DNA from: Chryseobacterium sp.
GTDB taxonomy: Bacteria > Bacteroidota > Bacteroidia > Flavobacteriales > Weeksellaceae
Assembly: GCF_008831505.1 (NCBI RefSeq)
Contig: NZ_CP044507.1
Span: forward strand, 744,001 to 808,000
DNA length: 64,000 bases
Reading direction: 5' to 3'
Every line of letters begins with the position of its first letter. The stretch's first letter is position 1. The notes under the pieces were generated by a model that searched no databases, was not told the origin of the DNA, and was given only the letters and a program-made list of their open reading frames with translations. Of the stretch, positions 20,863 through 30,071 are shown one piece after another. A program made the position numbers and the translations under genes.

Positions 20863-23199
20863 ATGCAGAATGTATATCCCTACTCACGGTTCACCGCGCA
20901 TGACATTTACCTTTTTCGTGAAGGCAAGCATTGCCGGTTATATGATAAGTTCGGTTCCCATGAAACTGATCAGGACGGCAAGTCCGGAACTTATTTTTCG
21001 GTTTGGGCACCACATGCTGAGGAAGTTTCCGTAATTGCGGATTTTAATTCGTGGAATCCGGAACTGCATAAACTGTTTCCCAGGTGGGACGGCTCCGGTA
21101 TTTGGGAAGGATTCATCCCGGGCATTAAATGGGGTATAAAGTACAAATATGCCATTCGGACCAAAACCGGTGCATTGCTGGAAAAGAGTGATCCTTATGC
21201 GCTTAGTTTCGAACAGAATGTGCAGGCAGCCTCACTGGTATCAACCACCTGGTACGAATGGAATGACGCTGAATGGATGTCAAACAGGCATAAAAACAAC
21301 TGTCTGGACGCGCCGATTTCTGTATATGAAATGCATTTGGGTTCGTGGATGCGCGGCACAGACGATCCCGGACGTTTCCTGAGCTACCGTGAAATAGCAG
21401 AAAGGCTGGTTCCATATATTACTGAGATGGGTTTTACCCATGTGGAACTGATGCCCGTGATGGAGCATCCGTATGAACCCAGCTGGGGGTATCAGATTAC
21501 AGGTTTTTTTGCTGCCAATTCGCGTTTTGGGGCACCTCAGGACCTTATGTTCCTGATCGATGAGCTTCATAAAAACAATATTGGAGTGATCCTGGACTGG
21601 GTGCCGTCCCATTTTCCCGGCGATGCCAACGGACTCCACCTGTTCGACGGCACTTATCTGTACGAGCACGAAGATCCGCGCCAGGGTTTCCATCCGCAAT
21701 GGAATTCACATCTGTTTAATTACGGCCGTCCCGAAGTGAAATCTTTCCTCATTTCCAATGCCATGTTCTGGCTGGACAGATACCATGCAGACGGTCTTCG
21801 GGTAGATGCAGTAACCTCAATGCTTCATCTGGATTACGCACGCGAACCGGGTGAATGGATTCCCAATATGTTCGGGGGAAATGTGAACCTTGAGGCCAAA
21901 GCCTTCCTGCAGGAGTTTAATACAGCTGTTTACCGGGATTTTCCGGACGTGCTTACAATTGCCGAGGAAAGCTCGGATTTTCCTCTGCTTACAACGCCTG
22001 TTCATGACGGAGGTGTTGGTTTTGGTATGAAATGGATGATGGGCTGGATGCACGACACCCTGAAATACTTTAAGGAAGACCCCATTAACCGTAAATTTGA
22101 ACACAATAAAATTACTTTCTCGTCGGCTTACGTTTTCAAGGCCAATTATATGATGCCCCTGTCGCATGATGAGGTGGTTCATGGCAAGGCGAGCATGATT
22201 TATAAAATGCCGGGCGATGAATGGCAGAAATTTGCCAACCTTCGGGCACTCTACGCCTATATGTTCACGCATCCCGGGGCCAAACTGCTGTTTATGGGAA
22301 ATGAGTTCGCACAGACCGCCGAATGGAAGTTTAACGCTTCACTGGACTGGCATTTGCTAGAGCATAATTATCACAAAGGAATGCAACAGCTGGTGAAAGA
22401 CCTCAATCTGCTTTATCATGCTGAGCCCGCGCTGCATAAGAACCAGTTCGCTCCTTCCTGTTTTGAATGGGTGGAAGCTAATGACGGTGCCAACAGTGTT
22501 TTTGTTTATCTGCGCAAAGGTCAGCGGGATGAAGAGGTGCTGATGACCGTGTTAAATCTGACGCCCAGGGTGATGGATTATAAAATCGGCGTGAATGAGG
22601 GTACCTCCTGGGAAATTGTGATGAATACCGATGACCCGAAGTATGGCGGCAGCGGCGCGCCTGCGCTGGTATTGGACGAAGAGGATGATGAGTGGATGTA
22701 CCGGCCCAATGCCATCGTATTAAGTTTGCCCCCGCTGGCGGCGGTAATACTTCGCCAACAACAAAAACCATCAGAGGTGCGTCGGCGGCGCGCTTTAAGT
22801 AAATCTGACAAGAAAATTAATACTTCAGAAAAAATGACAGCACCTAAGAAAGATAAAAAGCCGGGTTTGTTTGCCGGTTCCGAAAGTACAGCCGACAGTG
22901 AAAAGAAAATCGATGCGAAGACCATTGAACTTCAGCAGGCTAAGAAACCTGCCCGTCAGGCGAAATCAACTGCTGTAAAAACATTAAAAAAACCGGTAAA
23001 GAAGAGTATGGCTAAGAAGCCGGGCTCTGCGGTGATTTCATCCAGCTCAGTTCTGGGCGATAAGACAGAACAGAAAATCGATTCAAAGACGCTTGAGGAT
23101 AACCGCGTTTCCGGCCCGGCAGAGGTTTCTTCTGAAAAAGAAAAAAATATGCCCGCAAAGGCTGCTAATTCAAGTAATTCCGGCAAGAAAAAGGAATGA
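20863..23199 (+). CDS. glgB: 1,4-alpha-glucan branching enzyme with unusual Lys-rich tail
   Basis: GH13 enzyme that introduces alpha-1,6 branches in glycogen. I use ATG 20863 (MQNVYPYSRFTAHDIYLF); the ORF extends upstream to 20755 but over non-family sequence. Seen: the N-terminal CBM48 domain (GTYFSVWAPHAEEVSVIADF, about 48-120), the (beta/alpha)8 barrel with nucleophile Asp in DGLRVDAVTSML near 310, acid/base Glu in LTIAEESSDFP near 365 and MPLSHDEVVHG near 433, and a C-terminal beta domain to about 640. After it comes a ~135-residue low-complexity tail rich in Lys, Ala and Ser (KKPVKKSMAKKPG...), not part of normal GlgB (about 630-730 residues). First gene of glgB-glgA-glgC. Confidence 0.95.
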   Translation: MQNVYPYSRFTAHDIYLFREGKHCRLYDKFGSHETDQDGKSGTYFSVWAPHAEEVSVIADFNSWNPELHKLFPRWDGSGIWEGFIPGIKWGIKYKYAIRTKTGALLEKSDPYALSFEQNVQAASLVSTTWYEWNDAEWMSNRHKNNCLDAPISVYEMHLGSWMRGTDDPGRFLSYREIAERLVPYITEMGFTHVELMPVMEHPYEPSWGYQITGFFAANSRFGAPQDLMFLIDELHKNNIGVILDWVPSHFPGDANGLHLFDGTYLYEHEDPRQGFHPQWNSHLFNYGRPEVKSFLISNAMFWLDRYHADGLRVDAVTSMLHLDYAREPGEWIPNMFGGNVNLEAKAFLQEFNTAVYRDFPDVLTIAEESSDFPLLTTPVHDGGVGFGMKWMMGWMHDTLKYFKEDPINRKFEHNKITFSSAYVFKANYMMPLSHDEVVHGKASMIYKMPGDEWQKFANLRALYAYMFTHPGAKLLFMGNEFAQTAEWKFNASLDWHLLEHNYHKGMQQLVKDLNLLYHAEPALHKNQFAPSCFEWVEANDGANSVFVYLRKGQRDEEVLMTVLNLTPRVMDYKIGVNEGTSWEIVMNTDDPKYGGSGAPALVLDEEDDEWMYRPNAIVLSLPPLAAVILRQQQKPSEVRRRRALSKSDKKINTSEKMTAPKKDKKPGLFAGSESTADSEKKIDAKTIELQQAKKPARQAKSTAVKTLKKPVKKSMAKKPGSAVISSSSVLGDKTEQKIDSKTLEDNRVSGPAEVSSEKEKNMPAKAANSSNSGKKKE

Positions 23200-23252
23200 A
23201 TTGCAACAGTCCGGTGTAAACCGGCTACTTAATTAAACACGAAAAAGATTAT

Positions 23253-24662
23253 ATGGATGTTTATCATCTCTCCATGGAATGTTTTCCCATAGCCAAAGTG
23301 GGCGGACTGGCGGATGTGGTGGGCGCACTGCCCAAATACCAGAACAAATTGCCCGGTATTACTGCAAGCGTGGTAATGCCTTGGTACAATAAACCTTACG
23401 TGCATGACGGTCACTTTACTGCTGTATTTGACGGTCACATCTATCAGGGTCCCAACCAGCTGCGAATTCATGTACTTAAGGAAGAAGGCGATAGGCTTGG
23501 TTTTGGTTTGTATCTGATACAGATCCCCGGGTTGCTGGACCGTGACAATCCCTATGGGTACCATGATGAAAGCTATCAGTTCCTGGCCTTTCAGCAGGCG
23601 GTGCTTCATTGGTTAACTACAGCCAAAATCCGACCGGACGTACTGCACTGTCATGACTACCATACCGGACTTGTTCCTTTTATGATTGAAAACTGCCCCG
23701 AATTTTATTTCCTGAAGGGGGTAAAAACGATTGGCACTATACACAACGGTGAGTATCAGGGGCAAATGAGGTGGGAAATGCTTGATTACTTCCCCTGGAT
23801 AGACAGCAGTACCGATCTGCGCATCCTGGACTGGGATGGATTTATCAATCCGCTGGCGACCATGATTAAATGTTGCCATGCCTTCAATGCTGTTTCTAAC
23901 GGATATCTCGGTGAGCTCTACCAAAATTTTAGAGGTCTGGAAAGTCTCGTTCAGCAGGAACAACAAAAAGCCTACGGAATCATCAACGGAATTGATACCG
24001 AACTCTGGAATCCCGCCACGGATGAGTATTTGGATAAAAATTACAGCACTGCCAACGCTGTTGCTGGCAAATGGGAAAACAAAAAGAAACTCTGTGCGGA
24101 GTACGGTTTAAATCCTGATTTACCTCTGATTGGCTTCATTGGCCGCTTTGCCGGCGAAAAGGGAGCAGATTTGCTTCCGGATATCATTGTTCAGAGTATT
24201 CAGGAAACCTACGGAGCTCTAAACATCATGGTTCTGGGTTCGGGTGAAGATCATACCGAAATGAGGCTTAGTGATTTGGCTGTTCACTTCTCTAATTTTG
24301 CGCTGGATCTCGGATACAAAGAATATCTGTCTCACAAAATATATGCTTCGGCCGATTTTCTGCTAATGCCGTCCCGGGTTGAACCCTGCGGCCTGAATCA
24401 GATGTACGCCATGCGCTACGGGACTGTTCCTGTGGTAAGATATACCGGAGGCCTTCGGGACACGGTTCAGGATATCACTACCGGCGGTGCCGGTCTTAAT
24501 TTTGGGGAGGCAACTGCCGGGGCCGCAGTGCATGCCATAAAGCGTGCGGTTCATATGTATCACGACAAAGAACTGATGCGGCATTTAATAAGTTCCAATA
24601 TGAATTTCGATTTCTCCTGGGACAAGTCTGCGGAAAATTATGTAGATTTATACAGAAAATAG
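23253..24662 (+). CDS. glgA: glycogen synthase
   Basis: GT5-family glycosyltransferase that adds glucose from ADP-glucose to growing alpha-1,4-glucan in the cytosol. 469 residues, close to the usual length. Seen: the N-terminal nucleotide-sugar loop KVGGLADVVGALPK at about residues 14-27, HCHDYHTG near 130, GRFAGEKGADLLP near 297, and the C-terminal catalytic EPCGLNQMYAMRYGT near 375. The start MDVYHLSMECFPIAK fits the family N-terminus. It is 53 bases after glgB and 56 before glgC, so the three probably form one operon. Confidence 0.95.
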   Translation: MDVYHLSMECFPIAKVGGLADVVGALPKYQNKLPGITASVVMPWYNKPYVHDGHFTAVFDGHIYQGPNQLRIHVLKEEGDRLGFGLYLIQIPGLLDRDNPYGYHDESYQFLAFQQAVLHWLTTAKIRPDVLHCHDYHTGLVPFMIENCPEFYFLKGVKTIGTIHNGEYQGQMRWEMLDYFPWIDSSTDLRILDWDGFINPLATMIKCCHAFNAVSNGYLGELYQNFRGLESLVQQEQQKAYGIINGIDTELWNPATDEYLDKNYSTANAVAGKWENKKKLCAEYGLNPDLPLIGFIGRFAGEKGADLLPDIIVQSIQETYGALNIMVLGSGEDHTEMRLSDLAVHFSNFALDLGYKEYLSHKIYASADFLLMPSRVEPCGLNQMYAMRYGTVPVVRYTGGLRDTVQDITTGGAGLNFGEATAGAAVHAIKRAVHMYHDKELMRHLISSNMNFDFSWDKSAENYVDLYRK

Positions 24663-24718
24663 GTTCTCTTGAACCGGCATGAAAAGCTGAGTTAAAGCAG
24701 CTGAAAAAACAGATAAAT

Positions 24719-25987
24719 ATGAAAGCAAATGTAATATCAATCGTGTTGGGAGGAGGTCGCGGTACCCGCCTGTTTCCACTTACGGATTCCCGGTCAAAAC
24801 CTGCAGTTCCTATTGCGGGTAAATACAGGTTGGTTGATATTCCGATCTCCAACTGCCTCAATTCCGGTTATAATAAGATTCTTGTCCTTACACAGTTTAA
24901 TTCGGCGTCCCTCAATTCTCATATCAAGAATTCTTATCATTTTGATATTTTCAGCAAAGGTTTTGTGGATATTCTGGCTGCAGAACAGAATGTAGGCAAC
25001 GAGAGCTGGTATCAGGGCACCGCGGATGCGGTACGCCAGTCCATGAAGCACCTTAGCAAGTATGATTATGATTATATACTTGTATTGTCGGGTGATCAGC
25101 TTTACCAGATGAATTTTCGCCAGATGATCGATTTCCACTGCGAAAATGATGCTGATATTACCATAGCCACCATTCCTGTGAACGCGAAGGATGCGACAGG
25201 ATTCGGGATCCTTAAATCCGATGACAGCGGTAACATCACCTCTTTTATTGAGAAGCCTTTGCCGGAAATGTTGGTCGACTGGAAATCTGAGGTGTCCGAA
25301 AAAAGCCACAGTGAAGGCAAGGATTACCTGGCGTCTATGGGTATTTATGTTTTCAGCAAAAATGTTCTGCGTACCCTGTTTGAGGAGAATTCCGGCGATG
25401 ATTTCGGTAAAGACATTATTCCGGCTTCCATTGGAAGGCTCAAGATGATGAGTTATCAGTATGAAGGTTACTGGACTGATATCGGAACCATTCAGAGCTT
25501 CTATGAAGCTAATATTGACCTTTGTCAGGATTTCCCGAAATTTAACCTGTTCAGTACCTCACCGATTTTTACCAGGGCACGCATGCTTCCGCCATCAAAA
25601 ATTATGGGTTCCTATGTGAGTAAAGCCGTCTTTGGTGACGGCTGTATCGTAATGGCTGATAAGATTGAAAATTCAATCGTCGGCAACCGTACCCGCATTG
25701 ACAAAGGAAGCACAGTGGTCAATTCCTATATTATGGGTACTGATTACTATCAGCCTACAGATGAGATTGTAAAAAATGATCAGCAGGGCCGGCCTAACCT
25801 GGGTATTGGGAAATATTGCTATATAGAGCGCGCTATTATTGATAAGAACTGCGCAATTGGCGATAACGTCCGCATTATCGGCGGGCATCATGTGCCGGAC
25901 GGCGATTTTGAGACCCATTCCATCAAGGAGGGAATAGTAGTGCTGAAAAAAGGTGCTGTGATACCCGCCGGGACCCATATTCCATAA
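24719..25987 (+). CDS. glgC: glucose-1-phosphate adenylyltransferase
   Basis: Makes ADP-glucose from glucose-1-phosphate and ATP, the committed step supplying glgA. 422 residues. The pyrophosphorylase signature LGGGRGTRLFPLTDSRSKPA lies at residues 10-29, followed by RLVDIPISNCLNSGY; GTADAVRQS near 100 and the Asp in LSGDQLYQM near 125 are typical. The C-terminal third is a left-handed beta helix (SVVGNRTRIDKGSTV-like hexapeptide repeats, about 300-420). Third gene of the glycogen operon. Known enzymes are allosterically controlled by glycolytic intermediates; regulation here cannot be seen. Confidence 0.95.
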   Translation: MKANVISIVLGGGRGTRLFPLTDSRSKPAVPIAGKYRLVDIPISNCLNSGYNKILVLTQFNSASLNSHIKNSYHFDIFSKGFVDILAAEQNVGNESWYQGTADAVRQSMKHLSKYDYDYILVLSGDQLYQMNFRQMIDFHCENDADITIATIPVNAKDATGFGILKSDDSGNITSFIEKPLPEMLVDWKSEVSEKSHSEGKDYLASMGIYVFSKNVLRTLFEENSGDDFGKDIIPASIGRLKMMSYQYEGYWTDIGTIQSFYEANIDLCQDFPKFNLFSTSPIFTRARMLPPSKIMGSYVSKAVFGDGCIVMADKIENSIVGNRTRIDKGSTVVNSYIMGTDYYQPTDEIVKNDQQGRPNLGIGKYCYIERAIIDKNCAIGDNVRIIGGHHVPDGDFETHSIKEGIVVLKKGAVIPAGTHIP

Positions 25988-26077
25988 ATCTTTTTTTCCG
26001 GAAGATTCACCTCCCGGTTCATAACCGGAAGGTAGGTCAGCATGTCTTTTTGCCTGAAAAATTACCTATTTTTGCGC

Positions 26078-27118
26078 ATGCGAATTATCAAATTTGGTCT
26101 CCTTGTTATCGTTCTGATTCTGGGTATCTATGCCGCCGTGATGTATTACTTTGTTGAAGAAAGTAACAGCTTCAAGGTAGAGAAAGAAATTAATTATCCT
26201 GTCGAGAAGGTTTTTCCGCAGTTTAACCGTCTGCAGAATTTTACGCGCTGGAATGATTACTTTTCCTCGTCGCGGACCATGAGAATTGAATACTACCGGC
26301 CTTATGAGGGCAAGGATGCTGCGATAAGTTTCAAAGATGAAGCAAATGACAGGAGTGGTGAGCTGTTCATCAGGTATCACAACCCGGAACGCACCCTGCG
26401 CATGCAGGTTTTTGAGGGCAAAGAAAGCAATCCCACACTTATCGACATAAAATTCATCAGATCAGGGCCGCAAAAAACACGCATCATCTGGAACATCCAT
26501 ACGCCCAAACAGAAACTGTTCACGCGGATCACCAACCTGTGGACAGAAGATGAATTCACAGAAAATCTGAACAGAAGCATGGCCAACCTCAATGGTTTGC
26601 TGAGCAACAAGGTGGAGAAGGATGAGCTGATCAGCAGTATAAAATATGACAGCCTGATGGTGGAACAGCAGGAGGGCCAGCTTTTACTGGGAATCAATGT
26701 TTCGTCCTCCGGCAGCAAAGATGCGCTTTTCCGCAATATTGTGCTCAACCACAACAAAATATATAATTTTGTGCTGAATGACCTGGATAAACGTGACGAT
26801 GAGTTTGGATATGCGGTTCTCATTACCGACGCCGATAATTTCAAAGACAAGGACATCTCTTATTTCCTGGGCATTCCACTTTCAAAAAGAGTAGGCATCT
26901 CGGACAACAGCTTTTCTTTCAGAACCCTTAACGAAACCTTGTCTTATGTAATTTATTACGAAGGTTCGTACAGCGGACGCGTGCGTGCCATACAAAAGCT
27001 GCTTCAGAACGCAAAAACAGAAAATGTCCGTCACGGAGATCTTCAGCAGGTGTTTTTGGAGATTCCCGAAACGGAAAATAACGTACGGATGAAGCTGATT
27101 TTACCAGTATTCAGGTAG
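26078..27118 (+). CDS. SRPBCC (START/Bet v1-like) domain protein with N-terminal anchor
   Basis: A 346-residue protein with one N-terminal membrane segment (IIKFGLLVIVLILGIYAAVM, residues 3-22), then an SRPBCC-type hydrophobic-cavity domain (about 30-185: SFKVEKEINYPVEKVFPQF, FTRWNDYF) and a second alpha/beta domain related to GyrI/AraC-effector-binding modules (about 210-345). Such fusions sense or bind small hydrophobic ligands in Bacteroidota, but no ligand is known. The alternative start at 26042 would add 12 residues; 26078 places the basic residues right before the membrane segment. It stands alone, ends at a terminator and is not obviously linked to glycogen genes. Confidence 0.7.
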   Translation: MRIIKFGLLVIVLILGIYAAVMYYFVEESNSFKVEKEINYPVEKVFPQFNRLQNFTRWNDYFSSSRTMRIEYYRPYEGKDAAISFKDEANDRSGELFIRYHNPERTLRMQVFEGKESNPTLIDIKFIRSGPQKTRIIWNIHTPKQKLFTRITNLWTEDEFTENLNRSMANLNGLLSNKVEKDELISSIKYDSLMVEQQEGQLLLGINVSSSGSKDALFRNIVLNHNKIYNFVLNDLDKRDDEFGYAVLITDADNFKDKDISYFLGIPLSKRVGISDNSFSFRTLNETLSYVIYYEGSYSGRVRAIQKLLQNAKTENVRHGDLQQVFLEIPETENNVRMKLILPVFR

Positions 27119-27157
27119 CAAACGAAGGTATACCGCCACGATAGATAAATTTGATTG

Positions 27158-27184
27158 AAAGCGGTTTACAACTCGCTTTTTTTT
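27158..27184 (+). terminator. terminator between SRPBCC gene and sucA
   Basis: AAAGCG (27158-27163) pairs with CGCTTT (27174-27179), followed by a run of eight T. The same segment overlaps the candidate sucA promoter. Confidence 0.6.
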
Positions 27185-27194
27185 ATTAAATTTG
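27165..27194 (+). promoter_or_regulatory. candidate sucA-odhB promoter
   Basis: TAAATTTG at 27187-27194 matches TAnnTTTG. TTTA at 27165-27168, 18 bases upstream, is a one-base variant of the -33 element. The start codon is 45 bases downstream. Confidence 0.55.
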
Positions 27195-27239
27195 ACGTTT
27201 ATATTTTACTATAAACACTAACACAGATTTACTGTCATA

Positions 27240-30041
27240 ATGGATAAATTTTCATTCCTGAACGCTGCTCATTCGCAGTTAATTGAAGACCTGTACCAAC
27301 AATATTTAAAATATCCCGATTCTGTAGAACCTTCCTGGAAATCCTTTTTTCAGGGCTTTGATTTCGCGCTTGAGAGTTATGCGGATGAAGAAGCAGGTAT
27401 GGAGCAGGCAGCGCCGGCAAGTGTAGCAGCAGTTTCCGGCGGAATTACCGGTACAGAAATCCCCGAAGACATCAAAAAGGAGTTTAAGGTGCTGAATCTG
27501 ATTGAAGCTTACAGGCACCGTGGACATCTCTTTACCAATACCAATCCGGTACGCGAAAGAAGACATTATGAGCCAACTCTCGATATTGAAAACTTCGGAC
27601 TTACACAGGCAGATCTGAACGTAAAATTCAATTCGGCGGCCGAGACAGGACTCAGCGGCGCGGCTACACTGCAGCAGATCATAGACCATCTGCGGAAAAT
27701 ATACTGCGAATCGATCGGTGTGGAGTATATGCACATCAATAATGAGGAGGAGAAGAAGTTTATCCGCGAATGGCTTCAGGTGAATGAAAATCATGCACAG
27801 CTTACTGCTGAAGAGAAAACTGAGATCCTGCATAAACTTAACCAGGCTGTTGCTTTTGAGAATTACCTTCATACCAAATTTGTAGGTCAGAAAAGATTCT
27901 CACTGGAAGGGGGTGAATCATTGATCCCGGCGCTGGACCAGCTCATCAGCCGGTCTTCCCAGTTAGGTGTGGACGAAGTGGTACTTGGTATGGCACACCG
28001 TGGCCGTCTGAATGTACTGACCAATATATTCGGTAAGTCTTACAAGCAGATTTTCTCCGAGTTCGAAGGTAAAGAATTTGAGGAAGATGTATTTTCCGGT
28101 GACGTGAAGTATCACCTCGGATCATCCAAAAAAGTGAAGACTGCTTCCGGCGAGGAAGTTTCCATTAACCTGACACCCAACCCTTCGCACCTGGAAACGG
28201 TTGCGGCTTTGGTAGAAGGTATCTGCCGCGCCAAAGTGGATGATAAATACAAAGATTACAAAAAAGTACTGCCTATCGTTATTCATGGCGACGGTGCTAT
28301 TGCCGGACAGGGTATCGTTTATGAGATTGCCCAGATGATGACGCTGGAAGGATACAAAACCGGTGGGACAGTTCACATAGTGGTGAACAACCAGGTTTCC
28401 TTTACCACAAACTATCTGGATGCACGTTCATCTACCTACTGTACAGATATTGCCAAAGTAACCGAATCTCCGGTAATGCACATCAATGCGGACGATGTGG
28501 AAGCTGTAGTTCATGCCATGCGCTTTGCGGCCGACTTCCGGGCACAGTTCGGAAAAGATGTGTACATAGACCTGTTGGGTTACAGAAAATATGGTCATAA
28601 CGAAGGCGATGAACCCCGTTTTACACAGCCTAACCTGTATAAATCCATTTCCAAGCATCCTAATCCAAGGGAAATCTATAAGGCTGAGCTTAAAAAGGAA
28701 AATATCGTTTCGGATGAGGTGCTGAAGAAAATGGAAACTGAATTTAAGGCACTACTTGATGAGGATTTTGATGCATCCAAGGAGATTGAAAGGAATACCA
28801 TGGACATCTTTATGGAAGACGACTGGAAATCCTTCCCGCTTTGTCCGAGAGGCGGAATGCAGAATTCGGTGGATACGACTTATGACCTGGGTCAGCTGAA
28901 GGAACTGGCGGTTAAAATGTCAACACTTCCGTCCGACAAGAAATTCATCAACAAAATTACCCGTCTATACGAAACACGTAAAAAGATGATTGAGGCCAAC
29001 TCCCTGGACTGGGCACTGGGTGAATGGCTTGCTTATGCCACGCTTCTTACAGAAGGTAATAACGTACGGATCTCCGGTGAGGATGTGGAAAGAGGTACCT
29101 TCTCCCACCGTCACGCCGTAGTGAAAACGGAAGATACTGAGGAAGAATTTATCCCGCTGAAACATATTTCTGACAGCAGATTTGACGTATTTAACTCGCA
29201 CCTTTCCGAGTATGCTGTTTTAGGTTTTGATTACGGTTATGCCATGGCCTCTCCAAATACGCTGACGATTTGGGAAGCTCAGTTTGGTGACTTTGTTAAT
29301 GGTGCCCAGATTATTGTAGACCAATATCTGGCTGCCGCCGAGGAAAAATGGAAAATCCAGAATGGTCTTGTGATGCTTCTGCCACACGGATCCGAAGGTC
29401 AGGGTGCCGAGCACTCTTCGGCGCGTTTGGAGCGTTTCCTTACCCTTTGTGCCAATGAAAATATGATAGTGGCCAACTGTACTACGCCAGCCAACTATTT
29501 CCACCTGCTTAGAAGACAGCTGAAATTCAATTTCCGTAAACCACTGGTGGTGATGACGCCAAAGTCGCTGCTCAGACATCCACGCGTTGTGTCGCCGCTG
29601 GAAGATCTTGCACAGGGAAGTTTCCAGCCCATTCTGGATGATGCCCAGGCCGAAGCTTCAAAAGTGGAAAAACTGGTGCTTTGTACGGGTAAGCTTTATT
29701 ATGAACTTCTGGCGAAGAAAGAAGAACTGGCCTGTGAGAATATAGCACTTGTAAGACTGGAGCAGCTTTATCCGCTGCAACAGGATAAGGTAGAAGAAAT
29801 CCTGGCAAAATACAGTAACCGCAAACAACTGATCTGGGCTCAGGAAGAGCCCGAAAACATGGGTGCCTGGACGTATATTTTAAGGAATTTCCGCGAACAG
29901 GGAATTGAGGTTATTGCGCCGGTTCCAAGCGGTACACCAGCACCGGGAAGTCACAAAATGTTCGAAAGAAATCAAAATACAATTATAAACAGGGTTTTTG
30001 ACCGTAAGGACGAACCTGCAAAGAGACCGGTAACTGCCTAA
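27240..30041 (+). CDS. sucA: 2-oxoglutarate dehydrogenase E1 component
   Basis: Thiamine-diphosphate enzyme that decarboxylates 2-oxoglutarate and passes the succinyl group to E2 in the TCA cycle. 933 residues, the usual size. Seen: the N-terminal E2-binding helix (HSQLIEDLYQQYLKYPDSVE, residues 10-29), GMAHRGRLNVLTNIFGKS near 255, the ThDP motif around IHGDGAIAGQGI near 348, and the transketolase-like pyrimidine-binding domain from about 590 (FDYGYAMASPNTLTIWEAQFGD near 660) to the C-terminus. Followed by odhB 30 bases later; the lpd (E3) gene is not in the window. Strong call. Confidence 0.97.
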   Translation: MDKFSFLNAAHSQLIEDLYQQYLKYPDSVEPSWKSFFQGFDFALESYADEEAGMEQAAPASVAAVSGGITGTEIPEDIKKEFKVLNLIEAYRHRGHLFTNTNPVRERRHYEPTLDIENFGLTQADLNVKFNSAAETGLSGAATLQQIIDHLRKIYCESIGVEYMHINNEEEKKFIREWLQVNENHAQLTAEEKTEILHKLNQAVAFENYLHTKFVGQKRFSLEGGESLIPALDQLISRSSQLGVDEVVLGMAHRGRLNVLTNIFGKSYKQIFSEFEGKEFEEDVFSGDVKYHLGSSKKVKTASGEEVSINLTPNPSHLETVAALVEGICRAKVDDKYKDYKKVLPIVIHGDGAIAGQGIVYEIAQMMTLEGYKTGGTVHIVVNNQVSFTTNYLDARSSTYCTDIAKVTESPVMHINADDVEAVVHAMRFAADFRAQFGKDVYIDLLGYRKYGHNEGDEPRFTQPNLYKSISKHPNPREIYKAELKKENIVSDEVLKKMETEFKALLDEDFDASKEIERNTMDIFMEDDWKSFPLCPRGGMQNSVDTTYDLGQLKELAVKMSTLPSDKKFINKITRLYETRKKMIEANSLDWALGEWLAYATLLTEGNNVRISGEDVERGTFSHRHAVVKTEDTEEEFIPLKHISDSRFDVFNSHLSEYAVLGFDYGYAMASPNTLTIWEAQFGDFVNGAQIIVDQYLAAAEEKWKIQNGLVMLLPHGSEGQGAEHSSARLERFLTLCANENMIVANCTTPANYFHLLRRQLKFNFRKPLVVMTPKSLLRHPRVVSPLEDLAQGSFQPILDDAQAEASKVEKLVLCTGKLYYELLAKKEELACENIALVRLEQLYPLQQDKVEEILAKYSNRKQLIWAQEEPENMGAWTYILRNFREQGIEVIAPVPSGTPAPGSHKMFERNQNTIINRVFDRKDEPAKRPVTA

Positions 30042-30071
30042 TCGATTTAAAATTTAACAAAAATATCAACG

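Noticed and set aside
23229-23609. Minus-strand frame opposite the start of glgA
   Set aside because: Lies on the antisense strand of a confirmed gene and shows no coding features of its own.
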